DNA of 64,000 bases from Hybos culiciformis (taxonomy: Eukaryota > Arthropoda > Insecta > Diptera > Hybotidae). Positions 13,301 to 25,233 of the stretch are shown here, piece after piece. Under the pieces are notes generated by a model, which did not search any database, had not been told where the DNA came from, and worked only from the letters and a program-made list of their open reading frames with translations. The position numbers and the translations under genes are program-made. The stretch lies in NCBI GenBank assembly GCA_964007475.1, contig OZ023273.1:130132732-130196731 (forward strand), in the 5' to 3' direction. The first letter of the stretch is position 1. Every line of letters starts with the position of its first letter.

Positions 13301-14781
13301 CGATTTATTGAATAAAAATATTGTTAACGATATTGTTAAAGAAACAATAGAAAATAAACAACAAAATAATGAAAAAGTTATGGACAAAATGGTGATTGAT
13401 GTTGATAAAGAAGAACCAGATGCTGCATCAGCATTATTATCGCAAGAAATTACTTCAGAAAGATATCCCACCTCACAATTTCATCAATTTTGGATTGTCC
13501 TGAAACGTACTCTACTTTTCAGTTACAGAGATTGGGTAAATATAAATTTGAAATTTATAATATTTATTCTTGGTCTTTGAATATGTTATATATTTTTTAC
13601 AGACTCTTATGTACTTAAGATTATTTGCACATTTATTGGTTGGATTTTTAATTGGAGCTCTCTATTACGGTAATTACAAATTTTTTAACTAAATGTTAAG
13701 TTTAAATCAAATTTAAATCTCTTAAACTTATTGTGTTCGTTGTACTTTTGCAGACATTGGAAATGATGGTGCTAAAGTACTCAGCAATTTAGGATTTTTA
13801 TTCTTCAACATGTTATTTTTGATGTACACTTCTATGACAATCACAATTCTTTCGTGTAAGTGAACATTGCATTGTTTTAATAAATGAACAATTCCATATG
13901 AAATCGTTACTAATATTTTTTATTTTTTTTTTATTTATAATTACAGTTCCATTGGAAATGGTATGTTCTTTGATTTCTAAATTCATGAAGATAAATTTTA
14001 ATTCTCTTTTATTTGTTTTAGCCTGTATTGTTAAAGGAAAATTTCAACAGGTGGTATTCTCTGAAGTCTTATTATTTGGCAATTACCGTTTCTGATATTC
14101 CATTTCAAGTAAGTTTTTTTTAATTTAAATCTACAATCGTTAATAAGATGATTGGCCAGTTAATGTATATAATTAAATTTTTTATAAAATATTTCTGTAA
14201 TCTGTGAACATTCTAGATTAGTTTTACTTCCAAATGTAAATGCTTTTATTTTATTAAATAATTATTATTATTACTTTTAGGCAATATTTTGTATAGTTTA
14301 CGTTTCAATTGTTTATTATTTTACATCACAACCATGGGAACTATTCAGATTTGGAATGTTTTTAAGTGCCTGTTTACTTATATCATTTGTAGCACAAAGT
14401 GTTGGATTAGTTGTTGGTGCTGCCATGAATGTTCAAAATGGTGTATTTTTAGCGCCAGTAATGTCTGTACCATTCCTACTATTTTCTGGATTCTTTGTCT
14501 CTTTTGAAGCCATTCCTGTATATCTTCGGTGGATAACATACTGTTCGTACATTCGTTACGGTTTTGAAGGAACAGCTTTAGCAACTTATGGTTATGGACG
14601 TAAAAAATTAAAATGTCATCAAACTTATTGTCATTTCAAAGAGCCAATGACAACTTTAGAAGAACTGGATATGGTTGATGCTGATTTTACATTAGATATA
14701 GTGGCCTTAATTGGTATATTCTTTATTTTAAGAATTGCTGCTTATTTATTCCTCAGATGGAAACTAAAGACAGCACGATAA
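10337..14781 (+). CDS. ABCG1/ABCG4-like half-transporter, 5' end missing (nine exons)
   Basis: ATP-binding-cassette G-family half-transporter: an N-terminal nucleotide-binding domain followed by a membrane domain. It should work as a dimer exporting sterols, lipids or other hydrophobic compounds. Exons by eye: 10337-10454, 12089-12281, 12624-12860, 12942-13535, 13603-13669, 13754-13855, 13947-13960, 14022-14108 and 14281-14781; reading frames join at every GT..AG junction. Visible motifs are Walker [10 protein letters not shown] (first exon), Q-loop YIMQDNQ, signature [10 protein letters not shown], Walker [13 protein letters not shown] and H-loop TIHQPS. The 198-codon exon then carries a long K/E/N-rich linker (about 13200-13440) that is probably disordered. 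The last five exons encode about six membrane segments, the PLEMPVLLKEN region and the extracellular Cys pair in KCHQTYCHF typical of ABCG1/4. A 14-base microexon is unusual. The exon(s) before Walker A were not found. A possible poly-A signal ATTAAA lies at 14866. The ABCG assignment is firm; the exact orthologue is not. Confidence 0.92.
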
Positions 14782-16106
14782 ATATTATTGTAATATATAA
14801 TTTAATTATCTTGTAATAATATTTTTAAGGATTAATGAAAATTAGACTTTTGCATAATTATGTTCATTAAATATATGGTTTATTTTAAAGTTGGATCATT
14901 TCATTTCGATCATTTCGAAAGAAAAACCTCTTGATAATTTATGAAAATATAAACAAAAGTCTATTACATTTAATACATTATGTAAATGTTAATGTAGATA
15001 TTATAAGTATGTCCTGGTGATATAGGAAAAATTTATTATTCATATTTAAAAAGTAACTATAAATTTTTTTATACAGATTATAGTAAAACTCACGGTTTAA
15101 ATGGTACATAGGTTGAAAGTTTTTTTTTTATAATTTATCAAAAATAAATGCCTTAATAAAAGTACCTAAAAATATTGAAATAAAAAAAATATATATTTTT
15201 CTAAATTTTTTAAGAAAAGTACAAATAGTTATGAAATAAATTAAATTTATGCAAACTATTGGTGTTAGTCAAAAACAAAACTATCTAAAACTTATTATGT
15301 TTTTCTATCTATTTTCAATGTTTCAATTACATTAGAATAATACTCTTTCATAAATTTTAAATTTAATTCAGATCTATTGTATTTTAATTCCACAGAATTT
15401 ATAAAGCTAAATTTTTTTTCTAAGGTCAGCAAATGAGAAATCAAAAAAGTTTTGAAATAATAAAAATATCAATATTAGGGCAATTTATTATTTTATTATT
15501 CAAAATTTAGCGTAATAAATTTGTAATCCTTAAGTGACATTTCTTTGTCATAATATTTAAAAATAATTTGTGATAAAAAATAATTCTAAATTTAAAACAA
15601 TGAAAGAAAAATATTGATTATATGTTAATTTATTGGTGAAAATTGAAGAATTATATAAAAGAAATTAAATCTAATAATAAATTTTTATAATAAAATATGT
15701 TTTTTAATTTTTCTTATTTTTCGTACAGAAATATTAGTAAATATGAAGACATATGGGAAATATGAAGACCCTAACAAAGTCGACAGCGTTGAAAATTGAT
15801 CTGACATTGTTCAGTTCAGCAGTCCTGGTAGCAAGCGCAGGAATGGATATATATGTTAACTTTTTGTCTATTAGTTAATTTAAGAGAAACGTCTTCCACC
15901 GAACTCAGAAGCAGCATGCTCTAATTTCTTTATGATTTTGTTCTACATTTATCTACATTCGGCCACTGTGTAGTGTATATGAGACTCCTAATCTAACTTT
16001 ATTTTATTTAACAGCTTAACTCTGCAATTTTAAAATAATACAATTTTATTTTTTTTATAAAATTATAAATTCACTTTGTGATAATGATAAGAATAACTAA
16101 TTCATT
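14782..16106. other. AT-rich intergenic sequence after the first ABCG gene
   Basis: The 3' UTR of the ABCG gene presumably occupies the first one or two hundred bases. A less AT-rich stretch at about 15725-16000 has CpGs and a GCGCAGGAATGG motif, unlike its surroundings. It may be a transposon remnant, but I see no ORF or termini. No other feature. Confidence 0.35.
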
Positions 16107-16293
16107 ATAGTAGATTATTGTGTAAACTAAATTTGTTATTAATTAAGAGTTCTGTATACACAAAAATACATTGACACGAGTCAATACTTATATCACGATA
16201 CCGAAGGTCGAGTGATATAAATTGACAAGTGTCAAATGATTTTTGGGGAAATACAGAACGAGTTGTATAACAAATTTTGTTTACATATCTAAT
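16107..16293. repeat. Imperfect palindrome, MITE-like
   Basis: The two halves are reverse-complementary with mismatches. On the left the order is TGTAAAC, AAATTTGTTAT, GTTCTGTAT, TTGACAC, GTCAAT and TATATCAC. Their complements run back in mirrored order to GTTTACA near 16280. The centre is around ATACCGAAGGTCG (16199-16210). A related segment, TTTAATGCG(T)AGGGG at about 16300-16315, recurs inverted at about 16615-16633, so the full element may extend to about 16640. No ORF. Confidence 0.5.
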
Positions 16294-16450
16294 ATACTGT
16301 TTTAATGCGTAGGGGAGAGGTAGTTGCACAGAGAGAAAATATTTTTTATTCTCTTTTTTTTTTTGTATTTGGCTGTATTGAAATATTGTGAGAGATATTA
16401 TGTTTGTTTAGGTATTACGTAATATTCAATACGAAACATATTCCAAATGA

Positions 16451-16543
16451 TTTCATTATTTACGCTGATGCATCTAAATTTTTTCATTATATACGCTGAT
16501 GCATCTAAATTTTTTCATTATTTACGCAGATGCATCTAAATGA
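16451..16543. repeat. 31-bp tandem repeat, three copies
   Basis: Three consecutive 31-base units, each with a CATTATTTACGCTGATGCAT core, at 16451-16481, 16482-16512 and 16513-16543. They differ from one another at one or two positions. They lie just downstream of the palindrome and may be part of the same element. Confidence 0.7.
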
Positions 16544-16639
16544 TTGCATGTGTATTGATGCATATAATACTCCATTTAGTGATCTAAATTCTATATCACT
16601 AAATACAACATAACGATCCCCAACGCATTAAAATAATAT

Positions 16640-19600
16640 ATATAACTTCTCTCGCCAGGGTAAAAGTTCGGAGGGGTATTGAACTTCTCATTGATAAAAT
16701 CAATTATTTATTGTTATTAATATAATAGCCATGGTTCTTATTTTTGTAACAATAAGGCCCATTGTAAACGTACTTAATAATGCAAAAAACTTGTCTGGCA
16801 ATACAAAAAAAAAATATCACACATAATGAATATTGTTGTTTATTGAATGCATCATATTTCAATAATTTCGTGATATTTACGAAACACAAAGATAAAGTTA
16901 ATTTATTTTTCAAGACTGACTCATTGTGATGTATTATATTGCTTCAAGAAAATAAAAGGAAACCCATAAAATTGTTTTATTTACATAATCTACATTCTTT
17001 GTTAAATGTTTCTTTCTTTCAATAAGGTGAATAAATAATATAAAAAGCAATATATATATACCTAGTAGCTGGTTAATCTCATTTTGATTTTATTTATGAA
17101 TTTATAAGTCATAAGTATACAAAGAATTTTTTTAAAATAAATTTTAATTGCAATAGAAATTTTATTATCAGTTGGACGATTCGATTTTGAAAATATCTGA
17201 AATTTCGTCTTTATCTTGTTGTTTGATGAGGAAAAATTGAAAATAAGTGCTCGATTTTTTTTTTTTACTTTTAAATTACTGAATAATGTTTTTTACAGAA
17301 ATAAAAGAGAAATTCTCAACCTACAAAATACCTCAGTAATTTTTTCAGAAACTTAACCCACACATTCTTCTAATGATTAAACATACCATTCACTCTACAT
17401 TTTTTTTTCACTTCTAAGTTCGAAAATATTGAGCACGAAACAAAGCTTCGAACAATAAATGCTCCAAATTTATTCAAAATAAGGCAAGGGCACATTTTTC
17501 ATTCCACATAAGAAAGTTTTTCATATATTTTCTGCTTATCGCCAGTATGAAAATTTTTATTATTTGGCCTATTTGCGAATTTGTACCTATATCGAACAAA
17601 AAACTCTTTAATTCCACGTAGTTTGTTTTATTTAAAACACATACTTATTATATGTACATTTTAGTGTACAACAGATGTATGACAAATTTAAATATTTTCA
17701 TTTAAATGTTTAAAAAGCATAAATTCTGTCCACGTCTGACACTTTTATTGTTGTTGTATTAACAATTTCATCGTATTTTCATTCATTCATCTTTTGTATT
17801 TTATATCGCTCTCACAAAAGAATTTTATATACATAACTCACGGAGATTAAGAAATACGTACTTGGACGTTGTCTAATCCCAAGTTGAGTATACGAAAAGT
17901 ATTGGTTATATTCTTTTATATCATTTTTTAAATGTTCAATAAAGAGTTGAAACCGTCAAAGAATTGTGTTTTCGTTTTTTACGTAGGTACACTATTAAAA
18001 ATTCTCAAAATAAACGTAAATTCTTTTAGGAAATTCCCAAAAACAACTTAAACTACAAATCAAAAACAAATTGATACTAAATGTAACTAGGTACACAATA
18101 TGTATATAATATTCCCACATATATAATATATATAATATAACAAATATGCAAATATTGTAAAAAAATATGAAAATAATGTAATTCTAATTTAAAAAAAAAA
18201 AATTTGGTTTTTCAAACCCTGCCAAGAACAATCTTAAAAATAAAATAATATTTCATTAGTCAGATTAATACTAAAAAATATCAAATTTTTTAATCATGAA
18301 ATGAAACAAGTTACTTGATGAGATTTTAGATTTACGTTAAAATTAAATTGAATTGATTGCAAAAATTTTAAAACTAAAGGATTATAGTCTTCTTCAATGC
18401 AGTGTCTAATCAAATTTTTTATGAAAATAAAAATTTTGTATAACTTTTACACGTATATTGCAGAAGCATCGCTTTTTATGTGGACTGGGTACCAAAAGAT
18501 GAAATTTGTTTTGAATATAGATTTCGAACACTTAATCTCAACAGATTCTAAAAATTATTATGTCAGTATAAAATATGAAACAGTGCGGAGGCTGCAATCA
18601 ATCAGACACGTAGATCGTAAAAAATAATCCAATTGGAATTTGAAATTTAATTATATGTAATTAAAATTTCACATTTGTTACGCATAATTCAAAAAGGGAT
18701 TTATATTTTATTGACACTTAAATAAGAACTACACCATCTATAAAAAAACATATTTTTGTTTCTGATGCTAAACATAGAATAAAAACTATATATATAAATA
18801 CGACATAAATATATATATGTATTCATTCTTCTACAACGTATATTTTCAGTTCAAACGTAAAATTCTTTTTTCCAGTCATCCTTTGTATATCCAACGCATT
18901 CGATATAACTTTCTAAAAACTTTTGGCGCGAAATAAGTTTTTTTTTTTTTATTTATTGTAATATAATTTTCTTGAATATTCAATGACGTTGTTTGTGTAA
19001 TGCAACCTACAAATTTCTCAGTGATAAAAAAAAATTATTATAAAATAAAGAAAGAAAGTCAATGCTCTTATTATTATTATTATTTTTTTTTAAATTTAAA
19101 AATATATATATACAATATATGTGGTATACATAGATTAAATTAAGCATAAAACATAGTAAAATTAAATTACTATAATACAGAAAACAAAAAATCATTTACA
19201 ATTAAAAATGTAAGAATAAAAATATGCTATTTTTGTAGTCTTAATAGTATCTAGTACGTATACTTCAAAAATGTGCAATTTCGCGTACACTTTCCCTCAT
19301 CGAAGTTGAAGACAATTCAGTAACTACCGCTGCCCTGACCCACCCAATCTATTCATAATTAAAAATAAAGTAAAAATAACTTGATATCAGTGGATATCAG
19401 TGGCTATCAGTGGAATTAGAAGATCGGATGCCCTGGTTTCATATTTATTTTCAAACAGGCAAACATAGTCATTTTTATGACATAATTTCGTTCTTTCTAT
19501 ATTTATCTGCAAAATATTTAAAAAAAAAAAATGCTGAACAAAATGCTTAATATCGTAAAAGAAAATATAGATACATTCGCTGCGTAAATTAAGTATATTT

Positions 19601-22600
19601 TTTACTTGAGTTCAGAAAGCAATATTATTATTATTCTTTAATTCTAATTCCCCTTAAAAAATACCCCAAAAAAAATTCGACTCAAAAGAAATAAAAAATA
19701 AATAGAAAAACATTACAAATGTATATTTCAAGGGGAATATAAGTTCCCCTTCAATATGTTATGGCAACTTGTATTCAACATGTTTTTCATTCACTCAAAC
19801 ATTAAAAATTATATGAGTCGAAAATTTTACGATATTTATTATTAATATGTTGTTAATATAATTTGCTTTTTATAAAATTTCACTAAATATGGTGTTTTAA
19901 TGCGTAATTATTTTAACTCGTAAACATAATTACTATACTTAAATAAAATTATCAACATAATTTAGCTCTAGTTTATTTTCACTATTTTTTATGTTTAACA
20001 ATAATATTATAAATTGCAACATAAAAAACAAAAATGAAATAAAACTTATATCTAAACTATATGGTCATGCTTTTTCTATTTTTTAGAAGGTTAACGACAC
20101 TTACAAAACAAATATTATTTTTATTTCTTATGCTGCTTATGATACGTTACGTACATTATAAATTCACAATATTGGCCATAAAAAAAAGAAATTAGGATAA
20201 ACAATTATAATATAGCAATAACGGTGTGTTTTATAAAGTATATTGGTTTTACTCACTTACTCACTTGTTTGAAAAGTTAGCTTATATTAATATACGCCTA
20301 TCTAAACTCTATATAGTCGTAAAATAAAATTTTTTTGTTTGTATGAAAAATCATTATGCATAATATAGGTTATTATTTTATTGTGAAAAAGATATAGATA
20401 TATTAATTTGTGTACTTATGTATGTAAATTAGGTATTTTTCAATTATACATGATATTTATGTATGCAAATTAAAAGTGAAAAACCGCTGTTATTATTAAA
20501 ATTGACTAAAACCAATAATGTATCATCATAATCTATAATGTTTTTAATGTTAACATACACATGATCATATTTTATTTTATAATTACATATTGTGTAGATA
20601 AACATAGCTAATAAAAAAAATAGTTGAAACCACATTAAGACTTTATGTAGTTAAAAAATTTATTATAATTCATTTTTTAAAAAGATAATGTAAAAAAGAA
20701 AATTGTTGCATTATTTATGGGAGGTGAAATATTTAACCGATAAGATTAATGCTTAATCGGAAAAGACTTGAGCATACTTAAACTATGTTTTTGATGAATT
20801 TTTATAAGTCACCTACATATTGAAATATATCTCCTTAATGTACATACGTTGAAGTAATATAGAATTAATAAATACCTAAGTAATGTCCAGAAATCTTTTA
20901 TGAAATCTCAGTGGTTTTTTAATACAAATTTTCAGGAATCAAATAAAATAATGTTATTCAAAGTAAATTTAAAATAATGGAAAATTTATACCACAAAGCA
21001 CTTAGAGAAATACCTAGGTACATATAAATTAATAATGTACACCTAACCTATCTGTACATCTATTCAAATACCAATTTTCATTAATATTCATTTTCAGAAC
21101 ATAGTACGAATTCTTGATACCTCGACATTATTTTTACTCACAAATTTTTCATCAGAATCCGTTAAACAGTATTAAACACATAATTTAATTTTATAATATT
21201 TTTATACTTCATGCAAAAGACTAAATACATATTTACACAATAAGTTAACTTTTATGATATTGAGTGAAAACCGGCATTTTATGAGTTCAATTTTCATAAA
21301 GGAATATTTAATACTACTCAATTATTGAAATAAAGAAAGAAAAAAAAAATCTTAACATTACTTTCAATTTAATTTAATAAAAATAAAAAAAAAAAATACC
21401 TACTTCATTGAAAAAAATAATTTTTATAAAAATTTTCAGTTCTAGTTGTAATTCGAGTTTAAAAAGTTATATTTTCGCTTTGGCGCGCGCTGTTTTGTAT
21501 ATTATATATAAATATATAGTCTCTGTTTTTACATATTTAATTTTTTCATTATTTTTTTTTTTTCTCCAGCTTCAATTTTTTTTTATTTTTATTTAACCCA
21601 ATTTTATTTTATATTTGAATTTTAATCTTGTATTATTTCGTATAGTAGATATATGTATCTGAATAAATTGCGTTTGAAGCATTTCAGATAAAAAAAAAAA
21701 CCAAAATAAACAGAAAAAAAATAAAATAAAAATAAACAATCGTGAAAGTCTGTTATTGTTTTTATTTTTCTCATGATTTTTAATGATTCTATTTTATTTT
21801 GTGTAGTTATGAAAATTTATAAATAAAAAAGATTTTATAATAATTTTCATACTTTTTTATAAGTTATGCACACAAAAATTAATGCAATTTTTCTAAATAA
21901 ATAGAGTGTAAAAAAAACAAAAAATTAAGGTAAATAAATCACATCTGGTGCGGCTCTATATGTTAAAAGGTTCAAGGTTCTGAATTTATGAAAGTGAAAT
22001 AGAAACTATTTGAGGACCTATAATAAAAAATATAATATTGTTGAATCTATAAATAACTTAAGCTTAAATTATTATTATTTTTTTTCTTTTATATGATCTT
22101 TAGACTGGTTAATTATGTGACATGTTGACAGATAAATAACCATGTACATCATGTCGAAAAATGTTTGAACTAAATTCAAAAATATTCATTTGAAAAGTCT
22201 TTCAACATTACAACCCACTAACTTACAAAATATCAAAATGTTTTTCAAGGAAGAAGACTGTTCAACTTAATGTCAGAACCCTAATTTTTTGATTGAGTTT
22301 AACTTCATATCAGTTAAGAGTATCTTTCTCAACATGACAAATTAAATTTTTGTTTTTTTTTTATGCCATAAATTAAATGGTCCTAAACCTTCATTACGTA
22401 TTTTTACTTAAAAAATATTAAAATAACATAATAATACATAATAAATTAATGTATATGTTTTCTTCGGTTTCAATTTTATAATAAGATTAAAAAATAATAT
22501 GAAACTAATATATAGGCTAATATATAATATATATAAATTTGTGTTGTGTCACCGCTGAAAAATTGAATACCTTAATTTTCACAAAATTTTCTTTTTTTCT

Positions 22601-24467
22601 TTTAGTTTTCATATTAAATATAATGTACCTCTAGAATCATTTTGGGATATGAAAAAATTTTCCACTTATTAAAAGAAAGTAAAAGAAAAATCATAGGTAT
22701 TTTTTTTATTTCTATCAGTTTTTGCTATTTTGATGATTATTTGGTATTGCGAAAACAAATTTTGTTTAATCACACATAGTATACCATAACATATGAGATA
22801 GCCACAATTGCGGCTTATGATATAACCACGATTGCGAACGATTATTAAACTTTAAAAAAATGCAAAATATTTATTGCAAAGTCAAATATTATAAATCTAT
22901 GATGAACTATACAGTTGGGTTTTTTTTTTTTAATATTTTGCCAATACTGTATAATGCCGATTGAAAAATTCTGATGGAAATAAAAAAAATATCATCAATT
23001 ACTTTAAATTTCACAATAAATGCATTATTTATACATTTTTTTTAATAAAATACAACCAACAACTATTATGTATAAGTTCACAAATTTAAAATATAACATT
23101 GATAGTACAGTGTCCCCGCGTGAATAAATTTTGATCTAATTTAAAATTGTGTTAATTCAATAAAAGCATAAAAAAATTTATTTAATTTTTTTTTTGTATA
23201 CATTTCTTGTATATGTATATAATATTATTTGTACATACAATATGTACATATAAATGTAAGCAAATTTCTCCACATAGCTCATTCACTCATTACGTAAACA
23301 AAGTCGGCCTTGATTTAGAATTATATCAAAATGAAAATTTCTTATTCTTAAAATGGAAATAATTGCGATATTATTGAAATCTTAAATTAAACATCTTAAA
23401 ACTGTAACTTAATGAAAATAATGCATTCTTAGTCATTCTAAAATGAAGAATGAATTGAATACTTGTACAGAAGAATAACATCAACATTGGTATACAGTGT
23501 GTTTACTTAAACAATAAAAAAAAACTCGCTAACGAAGAATATAAAGAAAGATTTGACCCAACTTTTAAGTTTTACATTTCACAAAGATTCCATAATCATT
23601 TAATATTTTTTTTATTTTTCTTGGATATTAACAACGGAGGCGTAAATTATATAAAAAAATAAACTTTTAGTCCATATATTGACTTCACTATTTTGTACAA
23701 CTTTTACATTTTTTTTTAAATATACTGATTGTGCAAATATGATTTATATTCTTAAGTACATAATAATAACCTTTTATTTTTTACCACTTTTTAACATACA
23801 TTTAAGATGTTAATTATTGTGTGTCTACAATAAAAATGTATACTAAATATGTACATGTTGTACCTTCAGTCCTATTTCGTACTCAAACATAAATATTTCA
23901 ATTTTAATCTCACAATTTAAGCAATTCATTATTATCAAAAAGCATACTTAGTAACAACATAAATGTAATGGATCATTTTGTGTACAAGTACATATATATT
24001 TAGAAATTTATAAATATATATTTTATAATTGTATGTTATGTTATATAATAATACCCTTTCATAGGAAGTTAAACAAGGAATTTTGAAAAACAAATCTTGA
24101 CAAACTTGACGTCTTCTGTTGAAAAAAATTTTAACATTTTAGTTTAGTCATTTATTTTTTTTTTCGAATTTGCTTTATTTTACTGAATTTTAACAAATTT
24201 GAATTTTTCGACAATAAAAATGTCTACCATGTAAATAAATAAAATAGGTAATACATATAATATTTTTCATGAAATTGCATATAAATTATTTAATACCTAT
24301 ATACTTTTATATCAAATATACAATTTTTTTTAATTTGGTAAAAAAAAATAAAATATTTATATAATTATTATATATCATAAATCTTTTTAATTATTAGTTG
24401 ATAGTATTTCTGCTTTACTGAATTCTAATATATGCTCTATCATTCAATTTTAAAGATATTTTAGTAA
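16640..24467. other. Long gene-poor AT-rich stretch
   Basis: I recognise no gene in this 7.8 kb. Short open frames occur but are low-complexity and lack family likeness or convincing splice context. A 10-base unit resembling GATATCAGTG is repeated three times in tandem at about 19383-19412, next to a slightly GC-richer patch (19260-19440). A short hairpin (AAGGGGAA..TTCCCCTT) lies at about 19730-19752. The rest is homopolymer and dinucleotide runs. Confidence 0.4.
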
Positions 24468-24475
24468 ACAAAACG

Positions 24476-25225
24476 GCGAAGTGCAATAACTCATCGGTAC
24501 TTAACTCATCGGTCGATTTTGGATAAGTTATATCCGTTTTAACTCATCCGAAAATTGGCCGATGATTTATATCCTTTGCAATGCACATAACTCATCCATC
24601 GCTGATAAGTTATGTGCTTTCAGAAAAATAAAACTGATCTGGCAACTTTTTCGGATGACTTAAATACTTTTTAAAACACATAACTCATCCGCAAAATTAT
24701 GAGCGAACATTGTCGCCGCAGCTCCGTTTTTTTTTTTTCGGTCGCTGGTCGAACTGGTGGTTGGTCACTGGGATTTGCGGCAGTGGGTTTCCACCTCAAT
24801 GCTTATTTGTAACAAACACTACGGTACTTCCTCTTTGGCCAATGAATGGCCCTATTTTTTTAAAAAGGATAAAGGGGGTATCCCAGAACGAGGGAAGGGG
24901 GTGGAGGGTGGGGGCCCCCCTTATCGCGTTCTGGGACCTCCCTCTACTGCAAATCCCACTGGGCGGGCGGTCCGCAGCCTGTGGCGACAATGTTCGCTCA
25001 TAATTTTGCGGATGAGTTATGTGTTTTAAAAAGTATTTAAGTCATCCGAAAAAGTTGCCAGATCAGTTTTATTTTTCTGAAAGCACATAACTTATCAGCG
25101 ATGGATGAGTTATGTGCATTGCAAAGGATATAAATCATCGGCCAATTTTCGGATGAGTTAAAACGGATATAACTTATCCAAAATCGACCGATGAGTTAAG
25201 TACCGATGAGTTATTGCGCGGACCC
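24476..25225. mobile_element. 750-bp foldback transposon with 8-bp target duplication
   Basis: Two arms of about 246 bp (24476-24721 and 24979-25225) are near-perfect inverted copies. They enclose a GC-rich loop of about 257 bp that itself has inverted segments (GGGATTTGC / GCAAATCCC and CCAGAACG / CGTTCTGG). The arms contain many TAACTCATC or GATAAGTTAT sub-motifs in both orientations, the hallmark of foldback elements. AACAAAAC flanks both sides (24468-24475 and 25226-25233), an 8-bp target-site duplication as made by hAT- or P-type transposases. The outermost bases of the arms differ slightly (GGCGAAGTGCAATAACTC versus GGGTCCGCGCAATAACTC). The small open frames in the loop show no protein likeness. 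It is non-autonomous, with no transposase. Confidence 0.88.
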
Positions 25226-25233
25226 AACAAAAC

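Noticed and set aside
13157..13471. 104-codon minus-strand frame
   Set aside because: Shadow of the large ABCG linker exon on the plus strand, which fits the family and splices in frame.
18397..18627. 76-codon frame with a possible acceptor (TTGCAG) inside
   Set aside because: The peptide resembles no family and there is no donor or neighbouring exon; composition is near background.
24710..25029. Overlapping 90-97 codon frames in a GC-rich patch
   Set aside because: They lie in the loop of the foldback element, overlap in several frames and have no protein family likeness.
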